Positions 34,162 through 46,879 are shown, counted from the stretch's first letter. The stretch is DNA of 64,000 bases from Diaporthe sp. PMI_573 (GCA_021399435.1 JAJTUP010000004.1:1-64000); one strand, 5' to 3'. Program-made: numbers and translations. The notes: generated by a model not told the origin, from the letters alone.

Positions 34162-34514
34162 GACTTGTGAGGGTCTCGTGTGCCGTTTATTTCTTTCAGG
34201 GGTTTCTTCTTCTTCTTCTTTCCACAGACGCGTGCAAAAGTGGTGCAGGGCTGCGGGACCGTGAATGTGAGCAAGGAAGGAGTCAAGAATTGCTGCATTA
34301 GAGGGCAGGGGCTGCCTTGTGCATATAAGTACCTAGGTACTTGCGGGATCCCTAACCCCCCCCCCCTCCGCCAGCCCTGCAATGCTAGCAGGGATGGGGT
34401 TCTGCTACATACAGTACAAGTACAGTACTTGTAGTCTACAGCATAATTAACCCAACTACTTCAACATAATTCATCATCCAGCAGTCTTACGAGCTGATAT
34501 CGGATCTGATCAAC

Positions 34515-35778
34515 TCATGCCTTCCAAGCCTTGTACATCATGTCGTAGATCTGCACGTCTTTGATGGCATCCTCCACCGTCGTTTTGATCTCTGCGCCGT
34601 TGACAAGACACTCGTGCAGCTGCTGCAGCTCTGCCGTGTACGTGTCTTCGTAGGATGAGAGAACCGTCCTCCTCTGGATCTCACCGTGGTCGTTGGCCTC
34701 CTCGACCTCTACCACGATTGGCAGCGCCTTGACATACGGGCTGTCGTACTGTTTTTGGGGGGGGCACCATGATTAGCCTGCAGCCTCAAGTGCTGGCTCT
34801 CCTCGGACAGGCATCTGCAGCAACTGACCTTGATCGTGACCCTCTTCCGCTCTCCATAGACACTGAGGTGAGCATCGAAGACTGGAACCCCGTCGATGCC
34901 GCTCTCGTACGTGACAGAATACGACGAGCCGTCCGGGTTCCGGAACTGCAGGATGGCATTGTAGAAAGGGTCGTTTGCTGTGAATGCCGTGACCTTCTCG
35001 GGGAACCCCAGCGTCTCACGCATCAGGGAGATGTCATGTGAGCCCAGGCTCCCGAGGAACCGGCACGCCTTTCTCTTTTCGTCCGTGACCTCCTGCCCTG
35101 GGAAGGCCTCCTCGAACAGTCCCTGGAGCTTCTCGTTGCGCTCTCGGGCCGCACCGGCGGGGAAGTCGGTGCCTTTTACCTGGAACGTCCCGCTCTGGTT
35201 CACAAACTGGGCGTTGGGCCCGCTGAAGTCACGCACCCGGGCGTACAGGATCTTGGGCATGGATGCCACCTCACGCTTGAAAGCCTGCACGTAGCTTGGT
35301 GCGTAGCGACGCATGTACCCGACAAAGACGCGGGCGGCACCCTTGGCCTCCTTCTCGGCGTCGATGATGCTCTGCACCGAAGGGATCGACAGGCTCACGG
35401 GCTTCTCGACAAACACGTGCTTTCCGGCCTTCAGACTCCGGATTGCCAGGGGCGCATGAATCTCGTCGGACGTGAGAATGAAGACCACATCCACCTTGGG
35501 GTGGTCGATGGTCTCCTCGGGATCCGTCGTCCTATGCGGGATAGAAAACTTGGCGGCACAGTGATCAACGTGCGTGGGCGACACATCGCAGATGGACTCT
35601 ATCCTGAAGAGGTGAGAGAGGAGGAAGAGGCAAGGGCCATGGCAGACCTGGAAGACCTCCTGTGCATGCCCGTCGGCACCGTCAGCCACGGAAGCATTTT
35701 GAGAGAGAAAGGGACTCGGGCAAGCACACTTACTCCGGCGCCAACGATGCCCACCCCCAGCTTCTGCGGCACGGACAT
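34515..35778 (-). CDS. Gfo/Idh/MocA oxidoreductase, inositol dehydrogenase-like
   Basis: Exons 35734-35778, 34829-35659 and 34515-34748 give 369 residues. The first exon encodes only MSVPQKLGVGIVGAG, the dinucleotide-binding start, ending at a GTAAGT donor. Exon 2 continues EVFQVCHGP and holds the EKP motif (GKHVFVEKPVSLS), RRYAPSYVQAF and SHDISLMRETLG. Intron 2 (donor GTCAGT) leads to the last exon, YDSPYVKALPIVVEVEEAND. Relatives act on myo-inositol, scyllo-inosose or other polyols. The longer single frame reaching upstream to 35980 is an unspliced artefact. It is transcribed in the same direction as the Zn2Cys6 gene and divergently from the MFS transporter. Confidence 0.88.
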
Positions 35779-36449
35779 GGTGAGAATAATGCGGCACCCT
35801 TGAGCTGTCTGTGGTGTGATATCTGATCTTCACCGGGCAGGAAAAACCACGGCGTTCTCCCCCGACTTTTAGTCTGTGCTGGAACCTTGTGTGATGTGGA
35901 TGAGTGGGCTGGGCGGAGCCGTGTCCATCGGATGCTGTTGCCCACCGAGCCAAGAGCTCGACGTCATCGTGAAGTGTCAACGGCGTGCAGGTGGTCCTCC
36001 AGTTGAGTGTGCCACCAACCGGGACCCTCTCAGTCGGGGGTTAACCGTAGGTGGTTAGCTCCCGACTTGACTTCCCAAGGGTTGACTCGACCCGGCCCCG
36101 ATCAGTTCGTCCCGAACCGCCTGTTCGAATTACCGACATGGAAGAAACGGCCCTCGCATGCCGCACTAGCAACTTATTCCATCTGGGGAAGAATTTCTGG
36201 GGTAATGGAGTGAGGGGGGAGACATGGCGGTACATGGCCCAGCCTGGCTTGGGGACCAGTGTGCTCATTGTTTAAAAAGAATGTGCTTCGTTGCTTCTAA
36301 TTAATTACATTGAACAGAACCTCCTTGTTCTCCGGCCCAACTCACATAGGAGACTTGCTCCTATTCGAATCAGTCACTTTATTTACAAGGGTTTTTATAT
36401 TGGACTATATTATTATTTATACCTACGCATATGTACTCCCGCTAGCACC
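35779..36449. other. Divergent promoter region, oxidoreductase / sugar transporter
   Basis: 670 bp between two start codons on opposite strands. No gene seen. Shared control of the two genes is possible. Confidence 0.55.
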
Positions 36450-38538
36450 ATGGCCAACATAGAAGATGTAAGCGCTCTCGGGACAGCTGCGGTTCTGAGG
36501 CAGCAGGCCTCGGGGGACAGGACCGGCCTCAGGATGCTGTGGTCAAACCTCAACGTCCTTTCAATCGCCTTGTTTGCCTCGTTTGTAAGTCTCGAATAGT
36601 ACAAGAAATCGCTCCCCTATCTGCCGGCCGGGACCTTCGAGTGCTGACGAGCTGCCTCGTGTGTCAAGGGTGGTCTTCTCTATGGTTACCAACAGGGTGT
36701 CTTGGGCCAAGCCTTGATAATGCCGGCCTTCCAACGCGTGTTTCCCCATATTGCATCAGATTCAGACGCCAAAGGGTGGCTGACGTCCATCTTACAACTC
36801 GGGGGCTGGGCCGGGGCGCTTTCCGCAGGAATCCTGTGTGAGGTCTTTTCTCGCAAGCATACCATCTTTGGCGGCGCCCTCTGGGTGATATTGGGCTCCT
36901 ACCTCACAGCAGGAGCTCGTACCGAGGCCTACATGTACGCGGGACGCTTCTTCACGGGCGTCGGGGTCGGTACCCTGTCCGCGACCGGGTGAGAACACGA
37001 CAACGCCTGGCAGCACGGTTTTGGTCTCCAAGGGCTAATTAATTCACCCACTGGCTAACTACTCTCGCAGACCACTGTACAACGCCGAACTTGCCCCTTC
37101 CGAGATCCGCGGCATGATCATCTCGATGCAACAGCTTGCCACAACTATAGGCATCATGGCTGCATACTGGGTTGGTTATGGCACAAACTACATTGGTGGC
37201 ACCGGTGACAGCCAGCACGAGCTCGCCTGGCGACTGCCGCTGATTATACAGGGCATACCCGCAGTCATACTTGCTGTTGGGGTCTGGTTTCTCCCCTTTT
37301 CCCCTCGCTTGCTCGTCAATCACGACCGAGACGAAGAGGCACTGCAGACGCTGAGTCGCCTGAGAAGACTCCCTGTCGACCATCCGCTCATCCGGATCGA
37401 ACACCTGGAAATAAAAGCTGAGAGCGAGTTTGAGAAGAGGGTATTTGAGAAGAGGTTTCCACATCTTGCAGTCAAGACAAGAGGGAGCAGACTTGTTCGA
37501 GAACTGGCTCAGTATAGCAACATCTTCCGGACCAAGGACTCGTTCAAACGTGTAGCCATAGGAGGCACTATCATGTTCTTCCAGCAGTGGTCAGGTAACT
37601 TATTTCCCAACCTCATTCTCCGCCTCTGAGGTGGCCCCAGACAACTACGGAATTCTAAGTCAAGCTGGTGAAAAACAATTTACTTTATTTGGCACAAGTC
37701 ACGAAAAACCACTTACGATCCTGGAGAGGCAATACTGAGGACGATAAATAGGTATTGACTCCATCATCTACTACGCACCCATCGTGTTCCAGAACTTCGG
37801 ATTCACAGACAACACCATCTCCCTGCTTGCCACTGGTGTGGTGGGCATCATTAACGTCTTGACCACAATTCCAGCCATGCTCTTCATCGACAAGGTCGGC
37901 CGGAAGAAGCTGCTTCTTTGCGGCTCCTTCGGTATGCTGATCTGTCAGCTCATAACGGGTGTTCTCGGTGCTAGGTACGAATCTTCCTGGGATGCTAACA
38001 GAGCAGCTGGCTGGGGTGCTGTCGTCATGATCTGGCTCTACATCTTCTTCTTTGCATTCTCATGGGGTCCGGGGAGCTGGACACTAATCGCCGAGATCTT
38101 CCCCTTGTCTATTCGGGCCAAGGGCACCTCAATAAGTGCGTCTTCAAACTGGATGAACAACTTTGCCGTGGCGTTCATGACCCCGCCTATGCTGGACGGC
38201 CTGCGATGGGGCACCTTCATCTTCTTTAGCGCCTGGTGCTTGATCGGAGGGCTCTTTGTCTTGTTCTTCCTCCCGGAAACGAAAGGCAAGACTTTGGAGG
38301 AAATGGACTTTGTTTTCGGGTAAGCGTTGTATGCCAGCCACCCCTCCTGGTTTCTGTTTGCTGACAACGATGAATTAGCTCCACTACTAGTACCGAGGAT
38401 GCTGAATTGCTCTCGGCAATCCGAGATGAGATCGGCCTGACTCGGCTTTTAGAGGAAGGCATCAATACTGGAGCCGAGACCAAAGTCGCCCGTGGACATG
38501 TCGACGACTCGAAACCTGCGGAAGAGATCGTCAACTAA
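36450..38538 (+). CDS. MFS sugar transporter
   Basis: Exons 36450-36584, 36669-36988, 37071-37594, 37752-38319 and 38379-38538 give 568 residues. The protein shows the 12-helix sugar porter layout: LLYGYQQGVLGQ after helix 1, EVFSRKHTIFGG in the first conserved loop, ELAPSEIRGMIISMQQL after helix 4, FFQQWSGIDSIIYYAP in helix 7 (its Gly codon made by splicing), DKVGRKKLLL in the 8-9 loop, and the PETKG signature before the cytosolic tail. Intron 3 is longer than usual (157 bp). The substrate is likely a hexose, disaccharide or related compound taken up by proton symport. It is the outer member of the cluster with two oxidoreductases and a GH3 relic. Confidence 0.92.
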
Positions 38539-39472
38539 ATAGGTTATACTTTGTCAACGTCAGTCATGTAGCCTCGAAGCTTCGTTATGTGTTGATGTTG
38601 CTTGAATACTTCTTAAATTCAAGCTCCACTTGGAAAAATGGATTGTACAATCAGAAATGGCATATTGAATGGGAGATGCTGGACGAGAAACACTGGGCTG
38701 TGGTTGGTATAGGAGTAAAGAAAGCAAGAACAGTAAAAAGTGTTCGTACGATGCCTGGCCTTCCGTAATAGCCCGGGCCCTTTAGATCTGTGTGTACTCC
38801 ACTCCAAGTCATTGGTGCTCTGTATGGACTGCGACTCGATCCTGGAATCTTCCTAGACTGATGATTGGAAAGGCAGCCATCGAACATGTCAAAATGGTGT
38901 GGGAGTGGCTGCAAAAGCAAATGCGACTGGTGGAATAGTGGATAAGATTATTTCAGATCCTGCAACGGAATCCTCGACCTTTGGCCAGACGGAACTCATC
39001 CGAGGAGCAGCGGCCGTCAGGCTCCGGAGCATCGGTCGCGGGGCCAGCTCGCCAACCGGGTCAGACATGTCGGGGCACGTGTCGATTGCGACGGACCACC
39101 GCGGCATTGTCCGCAACTCGACTGTCTTGGGCGACTTCGCAGTTTCGACGGCTCTCGTTGCTTAATCTTGAGAAGATCACACAACGCCAATAATTTATTC
39201 TTTTGGTATCTTAAAAACACAGGCGCCTCCCGTCACCATCTGAATGCCGTCGATGTGATGTCTCGATGCGGATGAGTCCAACTCCGATGCTTGTTATCAA
39301 ACGACGGCGCTGCCCATGAAGAGCAAAGCCCGCAGGAAAAAAAAACCCCAAACCAGGCTAAACCAAGTTAAACCAAACCAACTGAAACCAAAAAAAAAAA
39401 AGGACGAAGTGATGGCAGCAACCGTCGGCCCGGGCTCCAGGAAAGTGCCCGGAACAATTCGATCGCCCAGTG
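38539..39472. other. No gene recognised
   Basis: Contains the 3' ends of the transporter and of the convergent WD40 gene. A-rich tracts lie near 39340-39400. An 88-codon frame at 38899-39165 has no supporting evidence. Confidence 0.5.
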
Positions 39473-42400
39473 TCACTTGCTCTCGTCGTACGCCACGCTC
39501 CCACAACGACCACAGACGAGGCGCTGACGGCCCTGGATCTTCTTGGGCCTGAACCTGTTCGCCCCACACTTTTGACATGGCACATCGTCCCCATCCTCAC
39601 CGTCGCTCGTCAGCTCCGAACTAAGCTTGCTGATGATTGAACCAGCCGGGGCGAGCCGGTCGTCTTCTTGTGAAGTCATGGTGCTCAGATGTGAGGCGCC
39701 ACGCTGTACCTCGGCTGGGCGCCGCTCGAACCCAGGGGCCGGAGGTCTGGTGTCACCGCCCGATGAGAGGGGCATCGTCGAGGACCTCGACGGTGCCAGG
39801 CTCTTCCGACGAGGGCCTTCAGAAGTGGCATCGTTATTCTCGGCCCCAGGGGCTACAGCATCACTGGCAGTCCTTTGGTGGCCCTTAGCCCCAGCGTTGG
39901 GCTTCCCATCCCCGCCCGACCCTCTGAGGCCCGCCAGCCCCTTCCAGCGGTTCAGATTCCAAAAACCGTAGCTTGCACCGGCTGGGTCAAGCCGCAGGGG
40001 GTCCGATCCGTCGTCAGCTGGCCTAAAGCTGAATGAGGGTACCGGCGGAGGCGTGTGGGCGTCCTCGGCCTTTTTGGAGCCCTTGCGGTCCCTAGCCGTT
40101 GACGGTCGGGGCTTGCCCTGTGGGGGTTCCTCCCGAACTTGTTTGCTGTCCGCCTCCGTGCCTTCCTCGGTTGTAGGATGTAAGGGTGAGGAGCCAGGGG
40201 TCATCTTTGTGTCGACAGCATTGGCCGATTTTGGCCGCAGGCGACCGCTTGACACACTGTTCGTGGGACTGCCGGGTGGGTCGTTGGCACCAGCGGGGAT
40301 CCGCGGAGATGCCATCGCATACTGCTGCTTCCTGGCATCTGCGGCCAGATTTGCCCGGCTGCCACTGGCCGTGGGCCTCGGGTCCTTGCCAGGGGACATG
40401 CTTCGCTCGCTCCGCACGGGGGTTCCTATGCTTCCAGCAATCGAATGGGGCCTGCCGCTGCCCTCGATGTCCTGGCGCCAGCTTAGGATCATGTCCGACG
40501 ACAACTTCGGCGTGCCCGGCGCCCCCCACGCAATGCCCGGCGGAAGCGCCCCAGGCTGCCCGGCTCCGGTGCTCAGACTACCGCGCCGTGAGTGCGCAGC
40601 ACTGCCAGCACTCGTCCTGGTCCTGATGCTGGATGAGCGGACCACTCCTGGGCCCAGGCCACCGCCAGCCTTTCTGGAGAAGGTGCTCCCCGTCTCCCAA
40701 CTCTCATGACGTCGTTTCGCGAAGGCACAGTCCTGTCGAAAGACCTTGATGATCCCTTGGTCGTCCGATGTCACGATGATGTTGCCACCGTTGTGAGACT
40801 TGCGTGCGAGGTAAGCAGGTGAGTACTCGATCTTCTTGACCATGCCTGGCGTTGGCAGCGAGTTCTCGGCGTCCTGCGCCTTCTCCTGGCTGTCAGCCTC
40901 GGATGGGGCAGCCTGAGATGACGTTGCAGCGGTCTCGTCCGAAGGCATGAGGGTGACTGGTGGCGGGTTGCATAGGTCGTAGATCGGGTCTCCGGACCCA
41001 CTCAGGAGTTGCCTGGTCTTGGCCGGGGCAAAAAGCGCGGTCGTGACGATGTCGCCATGAGCATCGAAGCTTTCGCTCGGCTGTTTGCTGGAGTCACTGA
41101 CAGCTGGAGCGCCCACCTTCCAGATGAACGTCTTCCTGTTCTCACTCCCGCTAATGACATACTGTGCGTCGTCGCTGAAGCTGGCGCTGATTTGCGTGCA
41201 GGCATTCTCGTGGCCCTTGTACTTGACATCCAGGCTGCCGTCCTTCAAGTTGTAGACCCGGATCCTCGAGTCGTTGGTCGATATCATGATCTTGACCTCA
41301 CCAGGCTCCGTACCACCCGACCCGCCCGAGGTGATGGGCATCGCCACGGTTTGTATCCCGGTGATCTTGCTTCCTTTGGAGTTCTTGCCCCGCGAGCTCT
41401 TGGCATGAATCTGGCTGTGGAACTTGAGGCCCTCCGTGTCATAGACCATGCATAGCCCGTTCAGGAGGCCCGCGATGGCCAACCTGCCGTCCGGGGTGAA
41501 TGCCACGGCGGTGATGAGGTCTGGCAGACGGACGCTGTAGGCGACAGTCTTGTCAGGTATGCTCCACAGCCGCAGCGTCATGTCCAGGCTTCCTGCGAGG
41601 AAGAAACGGTCATCTGTGGGATGGAAGGCCACCTTGGTAACCACGTCCTTGTGCTTGAACGTGCAGAGGCAGTCGTCGCGGCTGGTGTGCCAAAGCCTCA
41701 CCGACTTGTCCATGCTGGTCGACAGGAGGAAGTTATTCTTGCTCCAGCTGAGGTCGAGGATCTCGCTCACGTGGCCCGAGAGCTCACGAAACGGGCGCTC
41801 AACAAAGACGGGCGTCGACAGCCTCTCGCCCACGGGACAAGTGGCAGCTTCCTCCTCCTCCTGTGCCCGCCGTTCCTCCCGGGTTGATATCACCGCCCAC
41901 ATCCTGACAACCGTGTCCTTTCCGGCGGCGGCCAGGTATTTTCCATCTTTGGAGAACTCGGTGGCCCATATGGCACCGCCCGTCCGCTCCCTCCTCCTGC
42001 CACCGGCACCAGCCACGGAGACGGTGACGACGGGGACCTTGGAGGCCGATTGCGCGCCATCCTCCCCGGTCAGCTTCGGATGGGTCCCCACAAGCTCCTG
42101 GGCGAGGAACATGCGGTCGAACTCCCGCTCGTGGTGCTTTTTATTGTTTGCCCGGATGCGAATATATCTCGGGGGCTCCTTGTGGCGGGGGATGAATCCT
42201 CCCGCACCGACGATATCGGAAAACACCCGGGCATCTGCGCCGTCCATCCGAGACTCGCCGTTGAACTCGGACTCGCTGTCGTGTATGGAGTCGACATCGA
42301 CCCTAGCTTTTCTTGTGGTACGCATTCCGAGCCGACTGAGAAACGAGGGGCCTTTCCTGTAGGAAATCAAAGATGATCAGCCGCTGAACAATGTTGCAAC

Positions 42401-43585
42401 TCAAAAGCTCTGCACCTCGAGCCCCCAAGTCCCGCTGACCACAACATCCCGCGGCCCCAAAGAAAAGTGGTCCGCCGGGGTCAAGAGCACGCCGCCTCAG
42501 GCAAGGGCAGAGACGGATCCACGTACTTCCTGTCCTTCGCAACATCACCGAGGGGCGTCGTTTGTCTGGCGTTCAGGTCTGAGCTCTGGCGCGGGATTGG
42601 TTCGAGAGGCTCCGGACTGTCATCCGGCTTCGTAGGAGCCACACCCCAGGTTCGAGGTTGCCTGGAGAGGGTGGACTCGGTGTTGGTGCGCAGGAAGATG
42701 TGCTAGATGCGGACATATTATCAGCCCGAAAGGCCCACAGGATCGCGTTGGCCCACAGGCGCGGCGCAGGGCCAGGCGCCGAGCCGGCGAGAGCAGATGG
42801 TGAAAGAAGTACCTGTGACAGCGGATCGACGCCAGGGTTGCCAGAAGGGGAGTGGGCAGGCTGGGCTATGTTCGTAGCAGAGGGCTTTGCAGTGCCGCCG
42901 TGAGCATCCTTGTCCCGGGGCACAGGTGCCGACGCTGTGTCTTGCTGAGTGACGTGGTGGTCGGGGCCCTTCCTCGCGGTGACGGCAGAAGTAGGCGTGG
43001 GTGGAACGGCGGTGGTGGGGGTGGTCGGAGTCGGGGTGGACGACGGGGTCGGGGTGGAACTATTGTGGTTGCCTGTTGCTTGTGGCGCTGTAAGCTTAGT
43101 CGAATCCTACGGGAGGGCACGCGGAAGCCGCGAACAAAGAAAGAGATGTGATTGTGGGTTGAAGGGGGGGCACGTAGGGTATGGGAAGGCATAGAGTGTG
43201 GCGGTGAGTCCGGGAACGGATGCAGGACGGATACATGACGGAGACGGGAACGGAGACACGGGGCATCCTGTGCGTGTATGGCATGGACATGTAGCACGCA
43301 TGCGGCGGCTCTCTCTGCCTCGTATGTGGGCCGAAGGAAGGATGGGACAGACGGACAGCAAGATTCTGTGGAGCTTGAGGAGCAGAAGGGCGACGACTTA
43401 CCTCGCGGGTTGTGCTGGGGTGTGGGTGAAGGAGTGAGCGTGTGCGAGGGGGAGGGAGAAGGCGAGGACGAGCCGGACGATTTGGTGTTGAGAGGCAGGA
43501 TGAGAGCATGTTGGGCAGTGCGCGAGGCGGAGGGGCCGTGTCGAGGACCCTGAGAGGTCTTTATGGGGGGAGGGTGAGCAGGCAT
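39473..43585 (-). CDS. WD40 repeat protein, Dgr2/WDR44-like, with C-terminal zinc ribbon
   Basis: Exons 43402-43585, 42813-43087, 42527-42702 and 39473-42356 give 1172 residues. The N-terminal 200 or so residues are Ser/Thr/Pro-rich. GVDPLSQHIFLRTNTE, made across the second splice, is a conserved block of fungal members. WD repeats follow at about residues 330-690 (SKDGKYLAAAGKDTVVRMW, SMDKSVRLW, GSLDMTLRLW, ENRKTFIW), with a VFHP-like AFHPTDDRFFLAGS. A long disordered, phosphosite-rich tail ends in CQKC...CGRCG (about residues 1138-1160), a zinc-ribbon-like pair. Mammalian WDR44 binds Rab11; yeast Dgr2 is poorly understood. The first exon and start (ATG 43585) are the least certain, since the frame stays open upstream. 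Confidence 0.82.
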
Positions 43586-45664
43586 GTTTCCATCATGTGT
43601 GGCAGCACGCCCAGTCGCGTGCCCAGCCAGGACCAAGAGCGTTGTCGTAGGTAGGCTGGGGCTGGTGGGCTCGAGGACTCGAGGACTCGTGGGCGCGCCT
43701 CTGTCGGCAGTCTGGGAGCTCGTTGGGTCTGTCGGTAGTCGGTAGTCGGTCTGCCCGTCGTATGTGGTGCTCTGGCCTGTCTGATTGGGATGGGAGGGGG
43801 GTGGAGGTCCAGGGGGTGGGCAGAAGGAGGAGGAGGGCGAGGAGGAGGAGCAGCAGCAGAAGCACGGCAGCAGCAGCAGGAGGAGGAGGAGGAGAACTGT
43901 GATGACCAGCCAGCCAATACTGTCTGAGCTTGTACGTGCTTGTGTCCTGGCAGGCCTGGATGGCAGGGATGGCAGCGACCAGCTCAAATCACAAAAAAGG
44001 ACAAGACCCACCACGAGGGGGCGAGGAAAGACGGGGATGGACAGGGACGGTCGAGATGCGAGATGGCAGATGGCAGATGATGGCAGATGGCGGCAGGGAA
44101 CCCCGGCCCTGCGAATCGAACGGGCTGGGGACTGGTGGGGGCACCTGGGCAGGGCGGTGGGGTATGGAACTGGGAAGGAAGTTCCCCTCGCAGCGTATCC
44201 GTACCCAGCCCGCGTTTCGTACGCGCTTATCGTATTAATCGTATATGAACCGTATTAATCGTATTGACCCTTCTTATACCCTTATTATCCGTACCAATCG
44301 TATCTTAACTAACACATGCAGCAGATATTGGGAGACGGGATGATCTTTCCAGGAGAGGCAATTATTCTTCTCTTTGCTCTCCTTTCCCGTCGGTCTGGAA
44401 ACGAGTGCGAGTGTCTCGCAACTGGGTGCGGGTGCCTTGTGGTCAGCCCTGTGTGCACGGGTACGTACTCGTCATGATGTGCTCGGCATGACAATCTATC
44501 CGTACAGTTAGTTCACAAGGCTAGGTTTCCGTGGAGCCCGGTCCTTACACTACAGCCGAGCAGCCCGTCTTGCCCGGAGCACTCTGCCATCGCACATCTG
44601 CATCACCAATGTCAGACCTGGGACTGTTCGTGAAACATGGACCCGTGAAACATGCATGAATTTGAATTTGTCTTCGTTTCGTTTGGTCCTCGGCTCATGT
44701 GCCGGGCGGTGGGCACAACATAACTAACATACAGTACTGACATGCTGAAGAACCAAGACCCCGCAGCCTCGGAAGATGGGATGAGACCAAGACAAAACCC
44801 GAGACCAAATCCCAAGACAGGGAACCAGAGAGAGACATGACAGCGCGGGTCCAAACTCAATCGCCCGTAGGGCTGGAATCCCCGGCACCCCTGGCACCCC
44901 AATAAGCTTTTCCCCCTTGTCTGTTTTACAGTAACTTTTGGCCCTTTGGTCCACATCAAGGCGTAGCTTATATCAGATCGTAAGTTGAAGAGTGGCCACA
45001 CACGCATTGTAGTAAACGAAAACTGCAACAGCCCATAACTCATCCCGCCCGCTCCATCTCTGCATACAGGTATTTTCTGCGGGTATTTTCTGCAGAAGCA
45101 GGACATGTGCATGTGCGTATGCTTGTAGGTGGTGATAGGGTCACACAACACTGCGCAACACACATCGGCAGCGCAGAGAAAGGAAATCTCGAGCATTCCA
45201 CGCTCCCGCAGCTTCCGGCTGCCGTGCCCCTAATCCACCCGTGCCCTCCGTCCCGTGCACTCATGTCAACTGAGTAACGCTACCTCAACCCGATTTGCGT
45301 GCAGATCTGTGATTTGTCCGTGGGCTCCCTTGTCTTGTGCACCTAGCACGTGGGTCTGCTGCTCGGAACCAGACACATGGCGCTGGTCCATATCGGCTCG
45401 AGTGTGCACCGCATCGGGTGGGTGACGCCCTGGCGTGCTACAGCCTTTTCACGCATGCTCTATAACTGGGTTTGACCGTGACATAACGGCCCGGGTGCGC
45501 CGGTCGTTGCCCGACGCAGCTGCTTGGATACACTGGTAAGCAGGTGCACAACCTCCGCCCGAGCAGAGGACCGATGGGTGGAGAGTCGCCCTCTCCCACC
45601 CCGCTTTCGTCATTGGCGATGAACCCTTCTTTCCTAGGTAGCCGTTTCCGGTCGTGCCCCGGTG
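43586..45664. other. Upstream region of the WD40 gene; no gene recognised
   Basis: Very GC-rich and purine/pyrimidine biased to about 44150, giving long spurious frames. An array of CGTATTAATCGTAT-like repeats lies at 44218-44310. The rest shows no family. Confidence 0.55.
44218..44310 (+). repeat. CGTATTAAT-type degenerate tandem repeat
   Basis: Repeated CGTATTAATCGTAT, CGTATTGACC and CGTACCAATCGTATC units. A degenerate minisatellite of unknown role. Confidence 0.6.
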
Positions 45665-46879
45665 TCATATGATCACGTCGCCGTTCTCTGCCCCAGCGCT
45701 GCCGCCCTCGTCATCCGACTCGTCCAGGTCGTGCATCGGATACGTCAGGATGGCGGCGATGCCGCCCAGGCTGCCCAGCCTCTGGCCGCTCTCGTGGTCG
45801 CTGCTCAGCACCCTGGCGTCGCCCCCGTCCTCCTTGACCTTGTCGACCATAGCCACGTACCGCCTCCTCGTGGCAATGTCCTGGCTCCGGAAGAGATCGT
45901 TGTTGACGAGGAGGACCCCGCCGCCCCGGCCGACGGCCCCTTCCATGACGGCCCTGTCGACCGGCCGGATCCCGTACCACGCCCTCCCGTCGTCCTTGCG
46001 CAGCCTCTCGCCCAGCTCGTCCAGGTACTTGGTCTCGGAGGCCGACTTGCGCTCCTTCATCAGCGCCAGGACCTCCTTGTTCTTGAGGATCTCGTTGAGC
46101 GAGTAGACGTTGCCGCTGCTGGCGTGGGTGACGACCGCGTTCCTCGCGAGGGCCAGGAGCTTCTTGTCGGCCAGGCGGGCGCCCTGTTCCAGGACGTACT
46201 GCCTGAAGTTGTCGGCGACGTAGCCGGGGCTCGCGATCAGCAGCGGCCGGGGCTGGGAGAAGTCGATGGCGCGCAGCAGGGTCGCGAGGGTCTTGTCGAA
46301 GAACCTGCGCATGCCCTTGACGTCCTTGGAGGAGTCCTTGGAGGAGGCGGGGGGCTTGCGGGATAGGGAGCTCTGGATGCGCGACTTGATCAGGGTCTGG
46401 TACTCGGTGATGAGGCAGATGTTAGCGAAGCCCTCGTGCATGACGACGGCGGCTACGGCGCCGTCCCTATCCTGGTTGAGGGCGTCGCGCAGGGTCTGGA
46501 CGGCGACCGAGTCCCAGCCGTGCTTCTTCCACAGGGTGAAGGGCCTGTTGAGCTCGAGGTCGAGGGTGTGGTACTGGCCGCGGCTGACAAAGGCGTTGTC
46601 GGTGGCGACGCGGCCGCTGACGTGCAGGGAGGAGGCGGCGGGGTCGAAGAAGGTCGAGGTGACGGTGATGGTAAGGTCGGTGTGCACGCGCTCGGTGGCG
46701 GAGGAGCCGGTGGTAGACGCCTTTGCGACCTTGCGGATGGCGTGGGCGCGGACGACGTCGTCGGGGGCGATGAGGTTGTTGGCGTGCCACATGTCCTCGG
46801 GATCGGTGGGCAGGAGCTGAACCGAGTCCTCGCCGAGGTCCTCGATCCTGTGGATCTTCTTCGCGTTGACGAGCTGCAT
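45665..46879 (-). CDS. DOM34: Dom34/Pelota, ribosome rescue factor
   Basis: Intronless, 404 residues, close to the family's usual length. With Hbs1, Dom34/Pelota splits stalled ribosomes in no-go and non-stop decay in the cytosol. Three eRF1-like domains are readable: the Sm-like N-terminal domain (EDMWHANNLIAPDDVVRAHAIRK, with conserved DDV, about residues 30-130), a central domain beginning WDSVAVQTLRDALNQDRDGAVAAVVMHEG, and the C-terminal L7Ae-like domain (DFSQPRPLLIASPGY onward, VLLVNNDLFRS). The GGQ motif of eRF1 is absent, as expected for a non-hydrolysing paralogue. The acidic tail DLDESDDEGG is typical. The ATG at 46879 begins the conserved MQLVNAKKI; upstream frame extension to 47041 is leader. 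A CT-rich stretch (about 46890-46990) lies in the leader. Confidence 0.95.
   Translation of the reverse strand: MQLVNAKKIHRIEDLGEDSVQLLPTDPEDMWHANNLIAPDDVVRAHAIRKVAKASTTGSSATERVHTDLTITVTSTFFDPAASSLHVSGRVATDNAFVSRGQYHTLDLELNRPFTLWKKHGWDSVAVQTLRDALNQDRDGAVAAVVMHEGFANICLITEYQTLIKSRIQSSLSRKPPASSKDSSKDVKGMRRFFDKTLATLLRAIDFSQPRPLLIASPGYVADNFRQYVLEQGARLADKKLLALARNAVVTHASSGNVYSLNEILKNKEVLALMKERKSASETKYLDELGERLRKDDGRAWYGIRPVDRAVMEGAVGRGGGVLLVNNDLFRSQDIATRRRYVAMVDKVKEDGGDARVLSSDHESGQRLGSLGGIAAILTYPMHDLDESDDEGGSAGAENGDVII

Noticed and set aside
36100..36380. TTCGAAT/GTTCGAA motifs resembling a tRNA T-loop
   Set aside because: No cloverleaf or A/B box pair could be built around them by eye; a tRNA search program would settle it.
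42866..44258. Long Pro/Ser/Gly-rich frames around the WD40 gene start
   Set aside because: Low-complexity GC-rich sequence; only the part joined by splice sites to the WD40 gene was kept.
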